DNA from: Chryseobacterium geocarposphaerae
GTDB taxonomy: Bacteria > Bacteroidota > Bacteroidia > Flavobacteriales > Weeksellaceae
Assembly (NCBI RefSeq): GCF_002797535.1
Contig: NZ_PGFD01000001.1
Coordinates: 1,302,001 to 1,366,000, forward strand
DNA: 64,000 nt
Direction: 5' to 3'
Shown: piece by piece, positions 1 through 9,179 of the stretch
How positions within the stretch are numbered: the first letter of the stretch is position 1
Layout of the letters: every line of letters begins with the position of its first letter
Program-made: the position numbers and the translations under genes
Notes under the pieces: generated by a model
What the model was told of the DNA's origin: nothing
Seen by the model: only the letters and a program-made list of their open reading frames with translations
Database searches by the model: none

Positions 1-313
1 CCATTCCGAACTGGATATAGTTATTCTGGGCTGTTCCGTCAAATTTTGGGGTTACATCTGCTCCCTGAATGGTTGAAGTTTTGAAATCGGAGACCGCAGG
101 AACATCCGTAATGGTATATTTTACAGGATTCTGAGATTTCTCTTCCGGTGGATAGTTTTTAATCGTTTCCACAGAAGTTTTCTTTTTTTCGATCTTCTTT
201 ACTTCTGGTTCTCTTTTTTTATTAAGAATCAGTTTTTCTTCTTTGATCTGGGAAAACGCCACTGACGAAAACCCTAAAAATATGATGGATAATAATTGAA
301 TTTTTCTGTTCAT
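1..313 (-). CDS. N-terminal part of a predicted outer-membrane protein (TonB-dependent-receptor-like), cut by window edge
   Basis: Only the first 104 codons are present; the gene runs off the left edge. The product starts with a signal peptide (MNRKIQLLSIIFLGFSSVAFSQ), then a Lys/Glu-rich stretch and the segment TITDVPAVSDFKTSTIQGAD, which I recall from flavobacterial outer-membrane barrel proteins annotated as TonB-dependent receptors. It starts 87 nt after the stop of the large TPR gene on the same strand, so the two are probably co-transcribed and work together at the envelope. Family assignment is from memory of a short fragment; envelope location is better supported than the receptor label. 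Confidence 0.55.
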   Translation of the reverse strand, partial: MNRKIQLLSIIFLGFSSVAFSQIKEEKLILNKKREPEVKKIEKKKTSVETIKNYPPEEKSQNPVKYTITDVPAVSDFKTSTIQGADVTPKFDGTAQNNYIQFGM

Positions 314-399
314 TATTTTTGTATTTAAGTATTTGTGTAAAAAGTATTCATGATTTTCAGTTATATAAATACGTTTTACGTTAATACATTAGTACACTT

Positions 400-3363
400 T
401 TACTTTTTAATCTGTTTTTTAACTTCTTTAGCTTCGGCAACAATCTCAGGGAAATCTTTATAGTTTTCAATAATCTGATCACATGTATAACTTGCCTGAT
501 AATTGTCTTTTAATCCCAGATAATTTTTCGCCATCAATACCAATGCTTTTGCTCCCCAATACTCTTCTGAAGCATAGTTATTAGCAAGCTTAAAGATGGT
601 TTCATTAGAAGATTTGAAAGCCTTTCCTTTATTCTGATAGAAAGCTTTTGCATAAAGTGATTCTGCCGCAACCGAAGTGTTCGAAGATTTTTCAAGAGAA
701 GCATAAGCTGCCTGTGCATCCTTGTCTTTTCCTGAATTCATCAGACTTCTTGCTTTGATCACTTTTGCGGTTTCAATAACTGCTGCTGAGTTTTTAGTAT
801 TTGCAATTACAGCATCCGCCAATTTTTCAGCCTGAGAGAAATTCTTTTCATCTGCGTAAATCTTCATCAGTTCTACATTCGCATAGTTTTTAATGCTTAC
901 GTTTGATGAATTCTTAATATTTTCCAGATATTTCTTAGCCTCATTATTGTCACCCTGTGTCACATAAATCTGTGCTAAACGGGTTTGTGCATCATCCTGA
1001 TAATCATTCTGAACATTGGCTACTTCTTGTAGAACAAGCAAAGCTTTTGTCGTATTATTGGTTTGATAATAACTTTCCCCTAATTCATATTTCGCCTGGT
1101 AAAGTCCCTCTCCTGTCGGGTTTTGTGTTAAATATTTTTCGTAATAAGAAATGGCATTCTTATAATCTTTCTTCGTGAAATATTGTTTTGCTGTAGACAG
1201 GTTGATTTCATCAATTTCCGCTGCATCTACATTGATACCGATATTTTTTGCAAAATTTTCATATCCTGCAACATCACCGTTTTTCGTAAAAATCGGTTTT
1301 GCAGCCTGAACGATTTTTTCTGCATAAGGCGTATTTTTATATTGTTCGCCCAAAGATTTCAATTCTGATAGAGCCTTATCATTCTGGTTGAGATCAATAT
1401 AATTCTGTGCTCTGTAAATGGAAGCATTAGCTACCAGATCTTTGTCAGACGAAGTTTTAATTACTTTGTTAAAGAAGTCATTCGAATTATTAAAATCATC
1501 CTGGGCCGCGTAAGCCGTTCCGATTTCATATTGAGCATCATCATAATATTCAGAACCCGGATATTTTGATAAAAGGCTGTTTAAATTGGTAATTTTCGCC
1601 TGAGTATCTCCTTTAAACCCTAAAGCCATTGCTTTTTGGTATAAAGTATAATCTGTAGCGTCTTCGTTTTTATCATAAATAGCAATCGCTTCGTTCAGAT
1701 CGTTATTTGCATAATGAATATCCGCTAAACGAAGTTCTGCATCATTTTTAAACTCGGGTTTCGGATTGGTTAAATATTGTTTAAAATATGTTGCCGCCTG
1801 ATCAAACTTTTTAGATTTAAAATAAGCATAACCTAAATCGTAAGGTAGTTGCTGTTTTTCCGGGAAGCTTTCGTTCAATAATTTTTCATAACGAACAATG
1901 GCAGACGGATAATTTCCTTTCTGATAATAAACCTGGCCTAACCAATATAAAGCTCTGCTGTGAAATTCTTTATTGATGTCGAATTCCAGACTTCTCAATA
2001 AATATTTTTCAGCTTCATCATAATTTCCTTTGTTAAATTCTTCAGTTCCCAATAAGTAAGAAACTTCCTGATCTACTTTATCTATATCAGGAGATGAAGT
2101 CTGCAGTTTGTCTATTGCATTCAGGGTTTCTTTAAAATTCCCGGAATAAAGGTAAGATTTCACCAAAAGTGATCTCATTTCCGATACATTTCCTGAATTT
2201 TGATTTTCGTTGATGTAATTCTGAATCACTGCAGAAGGACTTTCAAACGGGTTACCGATATCGTAACTCAATTTTGCATATTGCTCATGCGCCAGTTTTT
2301 TCACCTTCGGATCATAGTTCATCTGATAAGACGAACGGAACGCCGAAAGGGCTTCCTGCTTTTTATCAACCGCTAGATAGGCATTTCCAAGCTGATAATA
2401 TGCATTTTGAGCCAATGCGGAATTGCTGTTCAGTAATTGATTGTAATACGAAACGGCTTCATCGTATTTTTTAAGCTGAGCCGCAACAAACCCCATTTCA
2501 TATAAATCATTTTCAGATGGATTCTGCTGAACACTCAGATACTCTTTTAAATGTGGATAAGCGGCGTTATAATCATTCTTCATGAAATAACTTTCGCCAA
2601 TGATCTTATGAACCTCTGCTTTATAAGAATCAGAAATATCTTCATTCAGCAAAGCATTACCTTCGGTAATTGCTTTATCATAATCTTTATCATTATAATA
2701 CATCTGTACATAATACGGACGTACCAGTTTAGAATATTTCGGCTGGTCTTTTACGGAATCAAAATATTGGAATGCCTTATCATTCTGTCTGTTTGAATAG
2801 TACAGATGTCCCAACATATAAGCAATATCGCCTTTTTGAGATTCATCCGCTGTTTTATAAGCTTCTTCCAGGGCATCTGTTGCACCTTTAGAGTCTCCCA
2901 ACATGAATTTAGCATATCCTAACTTTAGAATATACTGTGTATTTTCTTCTTTCGAAAGTTGATACTGATTTACTTTCTTCAAGGTTTCCAGAGCTTTTTC
3001 AAAATCTTTTTTAGCCAGATAATAATCTGCCAAAGGAAGATTGGCCTGTGCAAAGTATGCAGAATTAGGATACTCCTTCATAAAAGCAGTCAATCCTTCT
3101 TCAGCGTGATTTTTCTGAAGGATTACTCCTATTATATTATCGAAAAACTGCGCCGCTTCTTTTCTGGATCTTGATAAGTTCTGATTATAAAAATATTGTC
3201 TCGCATATTCAAATTGCGAGGCATTATATATTTTGGTCTGGTAAAGATTTTCGGCTAGATTGAACCTGTAATTTTCTTTCTGGGTAAAATATTGGGACTG
3301 CTGAGCATCGGAGATTCCGAAATACAATACTGCAGCCGCTAAAAGTATTTTTTTTGATTTCAT
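400..3363 (-). CDS. Large secreted tetratricopeptide-repeat (TPR) protein
   Basis: The 987-aa product has an N-terminal signal peptide (MKSKKILLAAAVLYFGISDAQ) followed by about 25 degenerate TPR units across nearly the whole length, seen as recurring A-x-Y-x-x-G and Y-x-x-A helix pairs (for example ALYWLGQVYYQKGNYPSAIV). TPR arrays are protein-binding scaffolds; no catalytic domain is visible. The signal peptide places it in the periplasm or attached to the outer membrane. The predicted outer-membrane protein gene follows 87 nt downstream on the same strand. A near-consensus -7 box (TAATTTTC) lies about 20 nt upstream of the start. The partner is unknown. Confidence 0.88.
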   Translation of the reverse strand: MKSKKILLAAAVLYFGISDAQQSQYFTQKENYRFNLAENLYQTKIYNASQFEYARQYFYNQNLSRSRKEAAQFFDNIIGVILQKNHAEEGLTAFMKEYPNSAYFAQANLPLADYYLAKKDFEKALETLKKVNQYQLSKEENTQYILKLGYAKFMLGDSKGATDALEEAYKTADESQKGDIAYMLGHLYYSNRQNDKAFQYFDSVKDQPKYSKLVRPYYVQMYYNDKDYDKAITEGNALLNEDISDSYKAEVHKIIGESYFMKNDYNAAYPHLKEYLSVQQNPSENDLYEMGFVAAQLKKYDEAVSYYNQLLNSNSALAQNAYYQLGNAYLAVDKKQEALSAFRSSYQMNYDPKVKKLAHEQYAKLSYDIGNPFESPSAVIQNYINENQNSGNVSEMRSLLVKSYLYSGNFKETLNAIDKLQTSSPDIDKVDQEVSYLLGTEEFNKGNYDEAEKYLLRSLEFDINKEFHSRALYWLGQVYYQKGNYPSAIVRYEKLLNESFPEKQQLPYDLGYAYFKSKKFDQAATYFKQYLTNPKPEFKNDAELRLADIHYANNDLNEAIAIYDKNEDATDYTLYQKAMALGFKGDTQAKITNLNSLLSKYPGSEYYDDAQYEIGTAYAAQDDFNNSNDFFNKVIKTSSDKDLVANASIYRAQNYIDLNQNDKALSELKSLGEQYKNTPYAEKIVQAAKPIFTKNGDVAGYENFAKNIGINVDAAEIDEINLSTAKQYFTKKDYKNAISYYEKYLTQNPTGEGLYQAKYELGESYYQTNNTTKALLVLQEVANVQNDYQDDAQTRLAQIYVTQGDNNEAKKYLENIKNSSNVSIKNYANVELMKIYADEKNFSQAEKLADAVIANTKNSAAVIETAKVIKARSLMNSGKDKDAQAAYASLEKSSNTSVAAESLYAKAFYQNKGKAFKSSNETIFKLANNYASEEYWGAKALVLMAKNYLGLKDNYQASYTCDQIIENYKDFPEIVAEAKEVKKQIKK

Positions 3364-3466
3364 TCTTCTTGATATAAGAAAATTAGTCTAAATAAGTTAA
3401 CGAAAATATTAAAAACTTATTGTTTAAGCAAGTTTTAACAGATTAAAGATTGTAAATATCAATTTT

Positions 3467-3514
3467 ATAACAATGACAATTTTTCTCACCATAACAATGA
3501 CAATTTTTCTCACC
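3467..3514. repeat. Perfect tandem duplication of a 24-bp unit
   Basis: A 24-nt unit beginning ATAACAATGACAATTTTTCT and ending CACC occurs twice head-to-tail with no mismatch, in the intergenic stretch between the TPR gene start and the frameshifted remnant gene. The lack of divergence suggests a recent duplication. A weak -7-like sequence (TACTTTCG) follows about 20 nt later. Confidence 0.9.
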
Positions 3515-3643
3515 GTCTCATGATAAATTTTACTACTTTCGCCTGATAAAATGTAAACAATTTTAATAAACAGTTATCAAAAACCCTTTTAATTTGATAC
3601 TTTTTCAACAGCAGCTAAAAACATACCATAAATACACCAATAC

Positions 3644-3896
3644 ATGAAATTTAAGATACTTTTAGCATTCATCTCTATAAACCTGATTCAGGTGCAATTC
3701 GTACTTCATAAGTAAAAAGATTGAAAAAGAAAACAAGCTACTTGTACTGGTCGGTGTTAATAAGAATCCTAACTGGCAAATCAATTATGGATCGGGGAAA
3801 GATGTAAGTGATGAAACAATAAAGGATTCCGGGGAGCCACTGGAAGTAAAATGGTACAACGACAGCTATATAGAAATCCCTTTTTATAAAGAGTAA
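3644..3896 (+). pseudogene. Frameshifted remnant of a small secreted protein gene
   Basis: An ATG opens a signal-peptide-like sequence (MKFKILLAFISINLIQVQF) that stops after 23 codons. A different forward frame, open from 3687 and without an ATG, then encodes about 60 sensible residues (KKIEKENKLLVLVGVNKNPN ... EVKWYNDSYIEIPFYKE) and ends at TAA. A single +1/-2-type shift near 3700-3712 would join the two into a protein of about 83 aa. I do not recognise the family. A sequencing error is an alternative to a true pseudogene. Confidence 0.6.
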
Positions 3897-3963
3897 AGCC
3901 TTTTGTTTAAGCATTTTTGTCCAAATCTTCTTAACAACTGTTAACATCAAAATAAAAAATCAT

Positions 3964-3971
3964 TACATTTG
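3964..3971 (+). promoter_or_regulatory. -7 promoter box (TACATTTG) of the APC permease gene
   Basis: The octamer matches the Bacteroidota -7 consensus TAnnTTTG exactly and ends 29 nt before the permease ATG. No convincing -33 TTG element was found at the usual distance. Confidence 0.55.
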
Positions 3972-4000
3972 CTTTTTTTCAAATCAAATATAGTTATTGA

Positions 4001-5671
4001 ATGAGTCAACTTTTTAGAAGGAAAATCTATTCAGAATCAGATACATCGACGAACCTTTTAAGGGTTTTGGGTGTTTGGGACATTGTATTTTTCGGTATTG
4101 CGGCCATTATCGGCGCAGGAAGCTTCAGCAGTTTGGGAGAAGCTGTTTTCAGAGGAGGTCCCGGTGTTATTTTACTATATTTGATTTGCGGCTTTGCCTG
4201 TGGTTTCACTGCACTTTGCTATGCAGAATTTGCAAGCAGAATTCCCACTGCAGGCTCTGCTTATACCTATGCTTATGCGAGTTTCGGAGAATTAATAGCC
4301 TGGATTATCGGTTGGGCTTTGATTATGGAATATTCTTTCGGTAATATATATGTAGCTTTTTCCTGGTCAGATTATTTTACAAGCTTTTTAGAGCGTTTGG
4401 GAATGCATATTCCGGATTACCTGACTTGCAGTTATACCGAAGCTAAAAAAGCCATCATGAATGGTTCTGAGAACAAAGAACTCCTTAATGCCTGGAAGAC
4501 CGCCCCTTTATTAGGAAGCTTAAAATTCATCGTTGATGTTCCCGCTTTGGTTATTAACGGATTGATTACCTGGCTATGCTATGTTGGAGTAAAAGAAAGC
4601 AAGAACTTCAACAACTCTTTGGTAATCTTAAAATTAGCAGTAATTGTGCTGGTCATTTTAGTGGGTTATTCTTACATCAATACCGAGAACTGGACTCCAA
4701 TAAGCCCTGCAACAGGAGCCCCTTCTTTCATGCCAAACGGGTTTGTAGGAGTGATGAGCGCGGTTTCCGGAGTATTCTTTGCCTATATTGGTTTTGACGC
4801 ATTAAGTGTGCTTTCCGAAGAGACTAAGGATCCTCAGAAAACACTTCCAAAAGGAATGATCATTTCTTTGGTTTTGTGTACATTCATCTATATTGCTTTA
4901 ACATTAGTATTGACAGGAATGGTGGATTATAAGAAGTTTGATGGTGTGGGAGATCCTCTTTCATTTATCTTTGAAAAAGGAAATGCCAATGTTGCATGGA
5001 TGGAACTTACCGTTTCATTTATTGCTATTGTTGCAATTACCACCGTACTTTTGGTTTTCCAGATGGGACAGCCGAGAATCTGGTATGCCATGAGTCGTGA
5101 CGGATTAATGCCTCAGAAATTTCAGGAGGTACATCCCAAATACAAAACCCCTGCTTTTGCAACGATTGTAACGGGTATTGTAGTGGGTATCCCTATCTTA
5201 TTCACAGATAAAACATTCATTTTAGACTTTACAAGTATCGGAACTATTTTCGCGTTTGTATTGGTATGTGCGGGAGTGTTAATGCTTCCGGCAAAAGAAA
5301 AGATAAAAGGAAGATTTCATTTACCTTATATTAATGGAAAAATCATTTTCCCTGTTATTTTCATCGGAGGATTAATTGCTTTTTATCAATGGCAGCCGGA
5401 ATTTTTTCAAAACTTAATGGATTGGAAAGATCCTAAAGAAGGTGAATTCAGGGCTTCGATTTTCTTTTTTATTTTGATTAATCTAGCTCTTTGCATCTGG
5501 ACTTTCGTTAAAAATCTATCTTTAATTCCATTAATCGGATTGAGTTCCTGTCTCTATCTTTTAACAGGGATGAGTCACGAAAACTGGTTCTGGTTTGGAT
5601 TATGGTTTGCCATCGGATTAGTTATTTATTTCTTCTACGGATACAAAAACAGTAAATTAGGTAAGGCCTAA
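4001..5671 (+). CDS. APC-superfamily amino acid permease
   Basis: This 556-aa inner-membrane protein has about 12-14 hydrophobic segments. It begins with a cytoplasmic stretch and the typical APC start of helix 1 (GVWDIVFFGIAAIIGAGSFS), whose unwound GxG segment contacts the substrate backbone in this family. The later segment with FFAYIGFDALSVLSEETKDP at about residues 260-280 is the family helix 6 signature. It is predicted to import or exchange amino acids with protons or another amino acid, as the cationic amino acid transporter (CAT) subgroup does; the substrate cannot be read from sequence. It is a single-gene unit with its own promoter and a strong terminator. Confidence 0.9.
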   Translation: MSQLFRRKIYSESDTSTNLLRVLGVWDIVFFGIAAIIGAGSFSSLGEAVFRGGPGVILLYLICGFACGFTALCYAEFASRIPTAGSAYTYAYASFGELIAWIIGWALIMEYSFGNIYVAFSWSDYFTSFLERLGMHIPDYLTCSYTEAKKAIMNGSENKELLNAWKTAPLLGSLKFIVDVPALVINGLITWLCYVGVKESKNFNNSLVILKLAVIVLVILVGYSYINTENWTPISPATGAPSFMPNGFVGVMSAVSGVFFAYIGFDALSVLSEETKDPQKTLPKGMIISLVLCTFIYIALTLVLTGMVDYKKFDGVGDPLSFIFEKGNANVAWMELTVSFIAIVAITTVLLVFQMGQPRIWYAMSRDGLMPQKFQEVHPKYKTPAFATIVTGIVVGIPILFTDKTFILDFTSIGTIFAFVLVCAGVLMLPAKEKIKGRFHLPYINGKIIFPVIFIGGLIAFYQWQPEFFQNLMDWKDPKEGEFRASIFFFILINLALCIWTFVKNLSLIPLIGLSSCLYLLTGMSHENWFWFGLWFAIGLVIYFFYGYKNSKLGKA

Positions 5672-5698
5672 TTTCTCAAAAACATAAAAACAAAAAAA

Positions 5699-5728
5699 AG
5701 CAAAGTTGTACCTACAGCTTTGCTTTTA
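5699..5728. terminator. Bidirectional-looking intrinsic terminator after the permease
   Basis: Arms AGCAAAGTTGT and ACAGCTTTGCT pair over 11 bp with one G-T wobble and a 4-nt loop. An A-run precedes and a T-run follows. The terminator lies inside a longer upstream reading frame of the next gene, which supports using the later start for that gene. Confidence 0.8.
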
Positions 5729-5786
5729 TTTTATCCTTATTAAAAATGGCGAACTTATTGCTACTTTTTCCACAAAGATCAACGCC

Positions 5787-6128
5787 ATGTCAGAAAGAAT
5801 TAAAACCTTCAAAGAATTTTATCAGTTCTATCTTACCGAACACAGTAAAACCGGAACCCGGATTTTTCATTTTATAGGAACTCTTCTCGTATTTGTAGTG
5901 ATCGGCTATGTTATCAGTTCCGGAAAAGAAAGATTCCTTTGGTATGTTCCTATTTTCGGATATGGGTTTGCCTGGTTCAGCCATGCCGTAATTGAAAGAA
6001 ATAAACCGGCTACCTTTAAATATCCGTTGTGGTCGCTGATTTCAGATTTCAGATTATTTTTTGAGCTTTTGATAGGTAAGCAAAAGTTTAAAGAAATGAA
6101 GCCTAAAGAAAATAATTACCAAATTTAA
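5787..6128 (+). CDS. DUF962/Mpo1-like membrane protein
   Basis: The 113-aa product starts MSERIKTFKEFYQFYLTEHS and contains the DUF962 pattern F-x-E-F-Y-x-F-Y-L-x-E-H-S followed by R-I-F-H-F-I-G-T, then two membrane segments at about residues 30-50 and 55-75. The family includes yeast Mpo1, an Fe(II)-dependent dioxygenase of fatty acid alpha-oxidation; bacterial members are largely unstudied. I place the start at the second in-frame methionine because the upstream extension would read through the permease terminator. The 3' end overlaps the convergent neighbour by 4 nt. Confidence 0.8.
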   Translation: MSERIKTFKEFYQFYLTEHSKTGTRIFHFIGTLLVFVVIGYVISSGKERFLWYVPIFGYGFAWFSHAVIERNKPATFKYPLWSLISDFRLFFELLIGKQKFKEMKPKENNYQI

Positions 6129-6580
6129 TAGGCAACTTCCAGAATATCATAATGATTGGTATTCAGTATCTTTTCCAACATCGCATCTTTATCTTTAACC
6201 GGCTCGGGAATATAACTTGAAAAAGTTATTGTTTTATCTTTATTTAAAGTTACCACCACTTCTTCAAGAATATTCTTATCATGCGCATAAAACTGAATTC
6301 TGTTATCAACTATTCTCCAAAAAGAAAGTCTGGGTTCTGATATAATACAGTTTCCGGTCTCTCCTTCTACATAATTATAAATCGCAAAACCATCCTCTCG
6401 TATGGAATAGTTCCTCATTAAACGACATTGATTAAAAGCTTTCACAACTTTCTTCTTTCCTTCATAGAAACCAGATTCTTTCAGCTTCCAAAACCCTATA
6501 ACATCTTCTTTTTTCAGTTTCTGCGCATTTAACAAACCACCACAGACTAAAATAAAGACTGAAGAAAGTAATATTCTCAT
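6125..6580 (-). CDS. Hypothetical secreted protein, lipocalin-like start
   Basis: The 151-aa product has a cleavable signal peptide (MRILLSSVFILVCGGLLNAQ) and then DVIGFWKLKESGFYEGKKK, resembling the G-x-W motif that opens lipocalin-like calycin domains in Bacteroidota. Alternating polar and hydrophobic residues suggest a small beta-barrel. Two cysteines (near residues 52 and 77) could form a disulfide. It is convergent with the DUF962 gene and overlaps it by 4 nt. No function can be named; the lipocalin idea rests only on the G-x-W context. Confidence 0.6.
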   Translation of the reverse strand: MRILLSSVFILVCGGLLNAQKLKKEDVIGFWKLKESGFYEGKKKVVKAFNQCRLMRNYSIREDGFAIYNYVEGETGNCIISEPRLSFWRIVDNRIQFYAHDKNILEEVVVTLNKDKTITFSSYIPEPVKDKDAMLEKILNTNHYDILEVAY

Positions 6581-6752
6581 CCTGTTTTATTTTTTATTTA
6601 CGTATGAACATTCATTTTTTACAGATCTGTTCCAGAATGCATACCAATTACTTATTATATTTATTGCCCAAAATAAACGATTAAAAAAATGTAAAGCAAT
6701 AGAAAAACTGCGACAATTGATGAAAAGTACTTCGGCATGGTAATTGTGAGCT

Positions 6753-7121
6753 ATGATGTCAAAATCAAGTATTATGAAAAGTATGGCGACAATTTTAAAA
6801 GGAACAGTAACTGCATTGGCATTATTTACAATGACGCAATGTACAACTACTTCCGGAGCATCCGCAGCTGATGAAAAAACCTTCATCGTAGGACCACAAA
6901 CTGCAGATTGTACAGGAGTAGCCCCTATGAAATGCTTACAGGTAAAAGAAAAGCCAACCGATAACTGGAGTAATTTTTACACGAATATTGAAGGGTTTAC
7001 TTATGAGCCAGGATATGAATATGTAATAAAGGTAAAAACTGAAAAGGTAGAAAATGTTCCTGCAGATGCATCTTCCATTAAATATACTTTGATTAAACAG
7101 ATTTCAAAAACGAAAAAATAA
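6753..7121 (+). CDS. DUF4377 lipoprotein
   Basis: The 122-aa product has a hydrophobic signal ending in LFTMTQC, a loose lipobox with Gln before the Cys. The mature part (ADCTGVAPMKCLQVKEKPTD onwards) matches the DUF4377 pattern: D-C-x-G-V-x-P-x-x-C-L-Q-V, then W-x-x-F-Y-x-x-I-E-G-F-x-Y-E-P-G-Y-E-Y, then the final K-Y-T-L-I strand. This domain often accompanies META/HslJ domains in envelope stress proteins; its molecular role is not known. Start may be the first, second or eighth codon (6753, 6756 or 6774); the last gives the most compact signal peptide. A strong terminator follows. Confidence 0.78.
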   Translation: MMSKSSIMKSMATILKGTVTALALFTMTQCTTTSGASAADEKTFIVGPQTADCTGVAPMKCLQVKEKPTDNWSNFYTNIEGFTYEPGYEYVIKVKTEKVENVPADASSIKYTLIKQISKTKK

Positions 7122-7124
7122 ATA

Positions 7125-7153
7125 AAAACCTCCGAAAGTTTCGGAGGTTTTTT
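7125..7153. terminator. Intrinsic terminator shared by convergent genes
   Basis: AACCTCCGAA and TTCGGAGGTT pair over 10 bp around an AG loop, with an A-run before and T-run after, so it can end both the DUF4377 transcript and the SPFH gene transcript. Confidence 0.85.
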
Positions 7154-7154
7154 A

Positions 7155-8105
7155 TTACTTATTAGGTCTGTTATGATCGTGATCTTTCTGAGGTGGCGGA
7201 TAGTTCCCTTTGCTGACCTCTCCTATTGTATTCGCAGTAGTCATGGCAGCAACAAGATCATTAAGCATTCCGCTTGCAGCGGTTGGTGAATTCGGTAATA
7301 ATACCAGATTACTTCTGTTATTTGCCCCCACTGAATGTAAAGTATCATAATGCTGGGTAACGACAATTAAAGCAGATGCTTCGTGTGAATTGATATCTAC
7401 ATTATTCAGCATTCTTACCGATTCCTCAAGACCTTTGGCAATCTCTCTTCTCTGATCTGCAATCCCTTGTCCCTGTAACTTTTTAGATTCAGCTTCAGCT
7501 TTTGCAACGGCTACAATCCTGATTCTCTGTGCTTCAGATTCGTATTCTGCCGCCGTTTTTTCCCTTTCAGCCGCATTGATTCTGTTCATCGCATGTTTTA
7601 CCTGTTCATCCGGATCGATATCTGTTACCAAGGCTTTGATAATATCATATCCGTAGCTGTTCATCGCTTCCTGAAGCTCTCCTTTTACAGCAATAGCCAC
7701 ATCGTCTTTTCTCACGAACACATCATCCAGCTTTAACTTAGGAACTTCAGCTCTTACCACATCAAAAACAAAAGAGGTAATCTGGTTTTCAGGATTTTCT
7801 AAACGGTAATACGCATCACTTACCTGAGTTCGAATCACTTGATATTGTACCGAAACTTTCATTTTAATGAAAACATTATCCAGCGTTTTTGTATCAATAA
7901 TTACATCGAGCTGTTGAATACGCAAATTCAGCCTTTTGGCAATCTGATCGATAATCGGAAGCTTAAGATGTAACCCTGAATGCTTTACGGCTCGGAATTT
8001 CCCAAAACGCTCAATAATCGCTGCGGTTTCCTGCTTTACGACAAAAAACGAAGCGAACAAAATAATTAATCCGAAAAAAATAACGGGTGCTAAAAAAAGA
8101 CTCAT
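7155..8105 (-). CDS. SPFH/Band 7 (stomatin/paraslipin-like) membrane protein
   Basis: The 316-aa product starts with one membrane anchor (residues 1-23), followed by an SPFH domain (KQETAAIIERFGKFRAVKHS to about residue 185), then a long Ala/Glu-rich helix (NRINAAEREKTAAEYESEAQ to about residue 245) that would form a coiled coil, and a His-rich tail. Length and order match the stomatin/QmcA group, which oligomerises into membrane ring structures and associates with proteases such as FtsH or NfeD-type partners. No NfeD-like gene is adjacent. It is a single gene convergent with the DUF4377 lipoprotein gene. Confidence 0.9.
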   Translation of the reverse strand: MSLFLAPVIFFGLIILFASFFVVKQETAAIIERFGKFRAVKHSGLHLKLPIIDQIAKRLNLRIQQLDVIIDTKTLDNVFIKMKVSVQYQVIRTQVSDAYYRLENPENQITSFVFDVVRAEVPKLKLDDVFVRKDDVAIAVKGELQEAMNSYGYDIIKALVTDIDPDEQVKHAMNRINAAEREKTAAEYESEAQRIRIVAVAKAEAESKKLQGQGIADQRREIAKGLEESVRMLNNVDINSHEASALIVVTQHYDTLHSVGANNRSNLVLLPNSPTAASGMLNDLVAAMTTANTIGEVSKGNYPPPQKDHDHNRPNK

Positions 8106-8284
8106 AGTGTTTTAATTTTATTAATATGTCGCAATAGAATGTGTTGTGTTTCATTAAATATAATAAAAATTATCGAGGTAAGGAAGTAAGGGCTAAAAGC
8201 TTGATAAGATTAAAGCTAAACAAATAAATTTCGTCATTAAAGGAACTTCCGTCATTCACCTTCTTACTTCCAGCCAATTATTAT

Positions 8285-8292
8285 TAATTTTG
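8285..8292 (+). promoter_or_regulatory. -7 promoter box (TAATTTTG) of the crp-like gene
   Basis: Exact TAnnTTTG match ending 19 nt before the ATG of the Crp/Fnr-type regulator; the predicted start of transcription would leave a leader of roughly 13 nt. Confidence 0.5.
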
Positions 8293-8311
8293 ATTTATAA
8301 AATTCTCCGTT

Positions 8312-8884
8312 ATGGTTGATGCTAAAGAAATACTAAAAGGGCATATTTCAAAATTCACCTCTCTTTCTGATGAGCAGTTTAATTATGTTTTCGGACATTT
8401 TAATCTGATTCATCTCAAGAAAGGGCAAAGTCTGATCTCCGAAGGCGATTTTGTAGATCATGAATATTTCGTTTTAGACGGCTGTCTGAAAGCATTTTAC
8501 CTGAACGATACTATGAAGATGTTTATCCTTCAATTTGCTATGCCGACTTGGTGGGTAACTGATTTTGATGCTCTATACAGTAAAAATAGAGCAACAATCA
8601 ATGTTGATTGCATCACAAACTCCAGTATTTTATCAATTTCTAATGAAGACCGTGAAAAGATCTGCAATGAAATTCATGAAGTTGAACATTTTTTCAGATG
8701 GCGAACCAATAAAGGTTATGTTGCCACTCAAAAGCGTCTTCTTTCTTTGATGAATAACGATGCTAAATTCAGGTATGAAGAGCTTTTAGCACTCTATCCA
8801 CAATTATATAATCTGGTACCGAAACATTTGATTGCAGCTTATTTAGGAGTAACACGAGAAACTTTGAGTAGATTACATCAATAA
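8312..8884 (+). CDS. Crp/Fnr-family transcriptional regulator
   Basis: The 190-aa product has a cyclic-nucleotide-binding-like beta-roll (about residues 15-115; KKGQSLISEGDFVDHEYFVL) and a C-terminal helix-turn-helix. The recognition helix reads TRETLSR (R182, E183, R187), the same Arg-Glu-Thr-x-x-Arg spacing that E. coli CRP uses to read GTGA. The canonical cAMP-contact Arg-Ser pair is not evident, so the effector is unknown. The protein ends right after the recognition helix, short for CRP. A GTGA-N6-TCAC site lies downstream before the YceI operon in the same orientation, so this is its likely regulator (inference). Confidence 0.85.
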   Translation: MVDAKEILKGHISKFTSLSDEQFNYVFGHFNLIHLKKGQSLISEGDFVDHEYFVLDGCLKAFYLNDTMKMFILQFAMPTWWVTDFDALYSKNRATINVDCITNSSILSISNEDREKICNEIHEVEHFFRWRTNKGYVATQKRLLSLMNNDAKFRYEELLALYPQLYNLVPKHLIAAYLGVTRETLSRLHQ

Positions 8885-8966
8885 TTTACTACCACATTGT
8901 AGATTAGAGACACTTTAACGCTATGTCCGCTTAGGAATTCTTCAGCAAGTGATATCAAAACAACTA

Positions 8967-9044
8967 TCCTTAACTGAGTGAAACGCCTTTGCGAAAGTAT
9001 TTATAGCATTTTCTTAATAATCATTGCGTCTTTGCGTTAAAAAT
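8967..9044. repeat. Interspersed repeat, family B (reverse copy)
   Basis: Contains GAGTGAAACGCCTTTGCGAA and TGCGTCTTTGCGTTAAAA, the reverse complement of elements found near 28.85 and 36.57 kb. It fills most of the gap between the regulator and the YceI operon; no gene is seen here. Confidence 0.55.
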
Positions 9045-9109
9045 ATGTACGCTTTAATTTCAAATCAGGCTAATATCCCTAAAATTCAGACTCAACTTTC
9101 CCATATTTC

Positions 9110-9123
9110 GTGATGTACCTCAC
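9110..9123. promoter_or_regulatory. Candidate CRP-type operator GTGA-N6-TCAC
   Basis: A perfect GTGA-TGTACC-TCAC palindrome centred at about 9116.5, 63 nt before the first gene of the YceI operon. A weak -7 candidate (GACCTTTG, 9147-9154) would put the centre about 44 nt upstream of transcription start, close to the usual class II activator position. The adjacent upstream gene encodes a regulator with a CRP-like recognition helix. Confidence 0.5.
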
Positions 9124-9179
9124 ATAACTTTTTCTTCGAATCGACTGACCTTTGTCCTATAATTTAAAACCAATTAAAA

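Noticed and set aside
5706..5786. Longer N-terminus for the DUF962 gene
   Set aside because: It lies within the permease terminator and shows no domain sequence.
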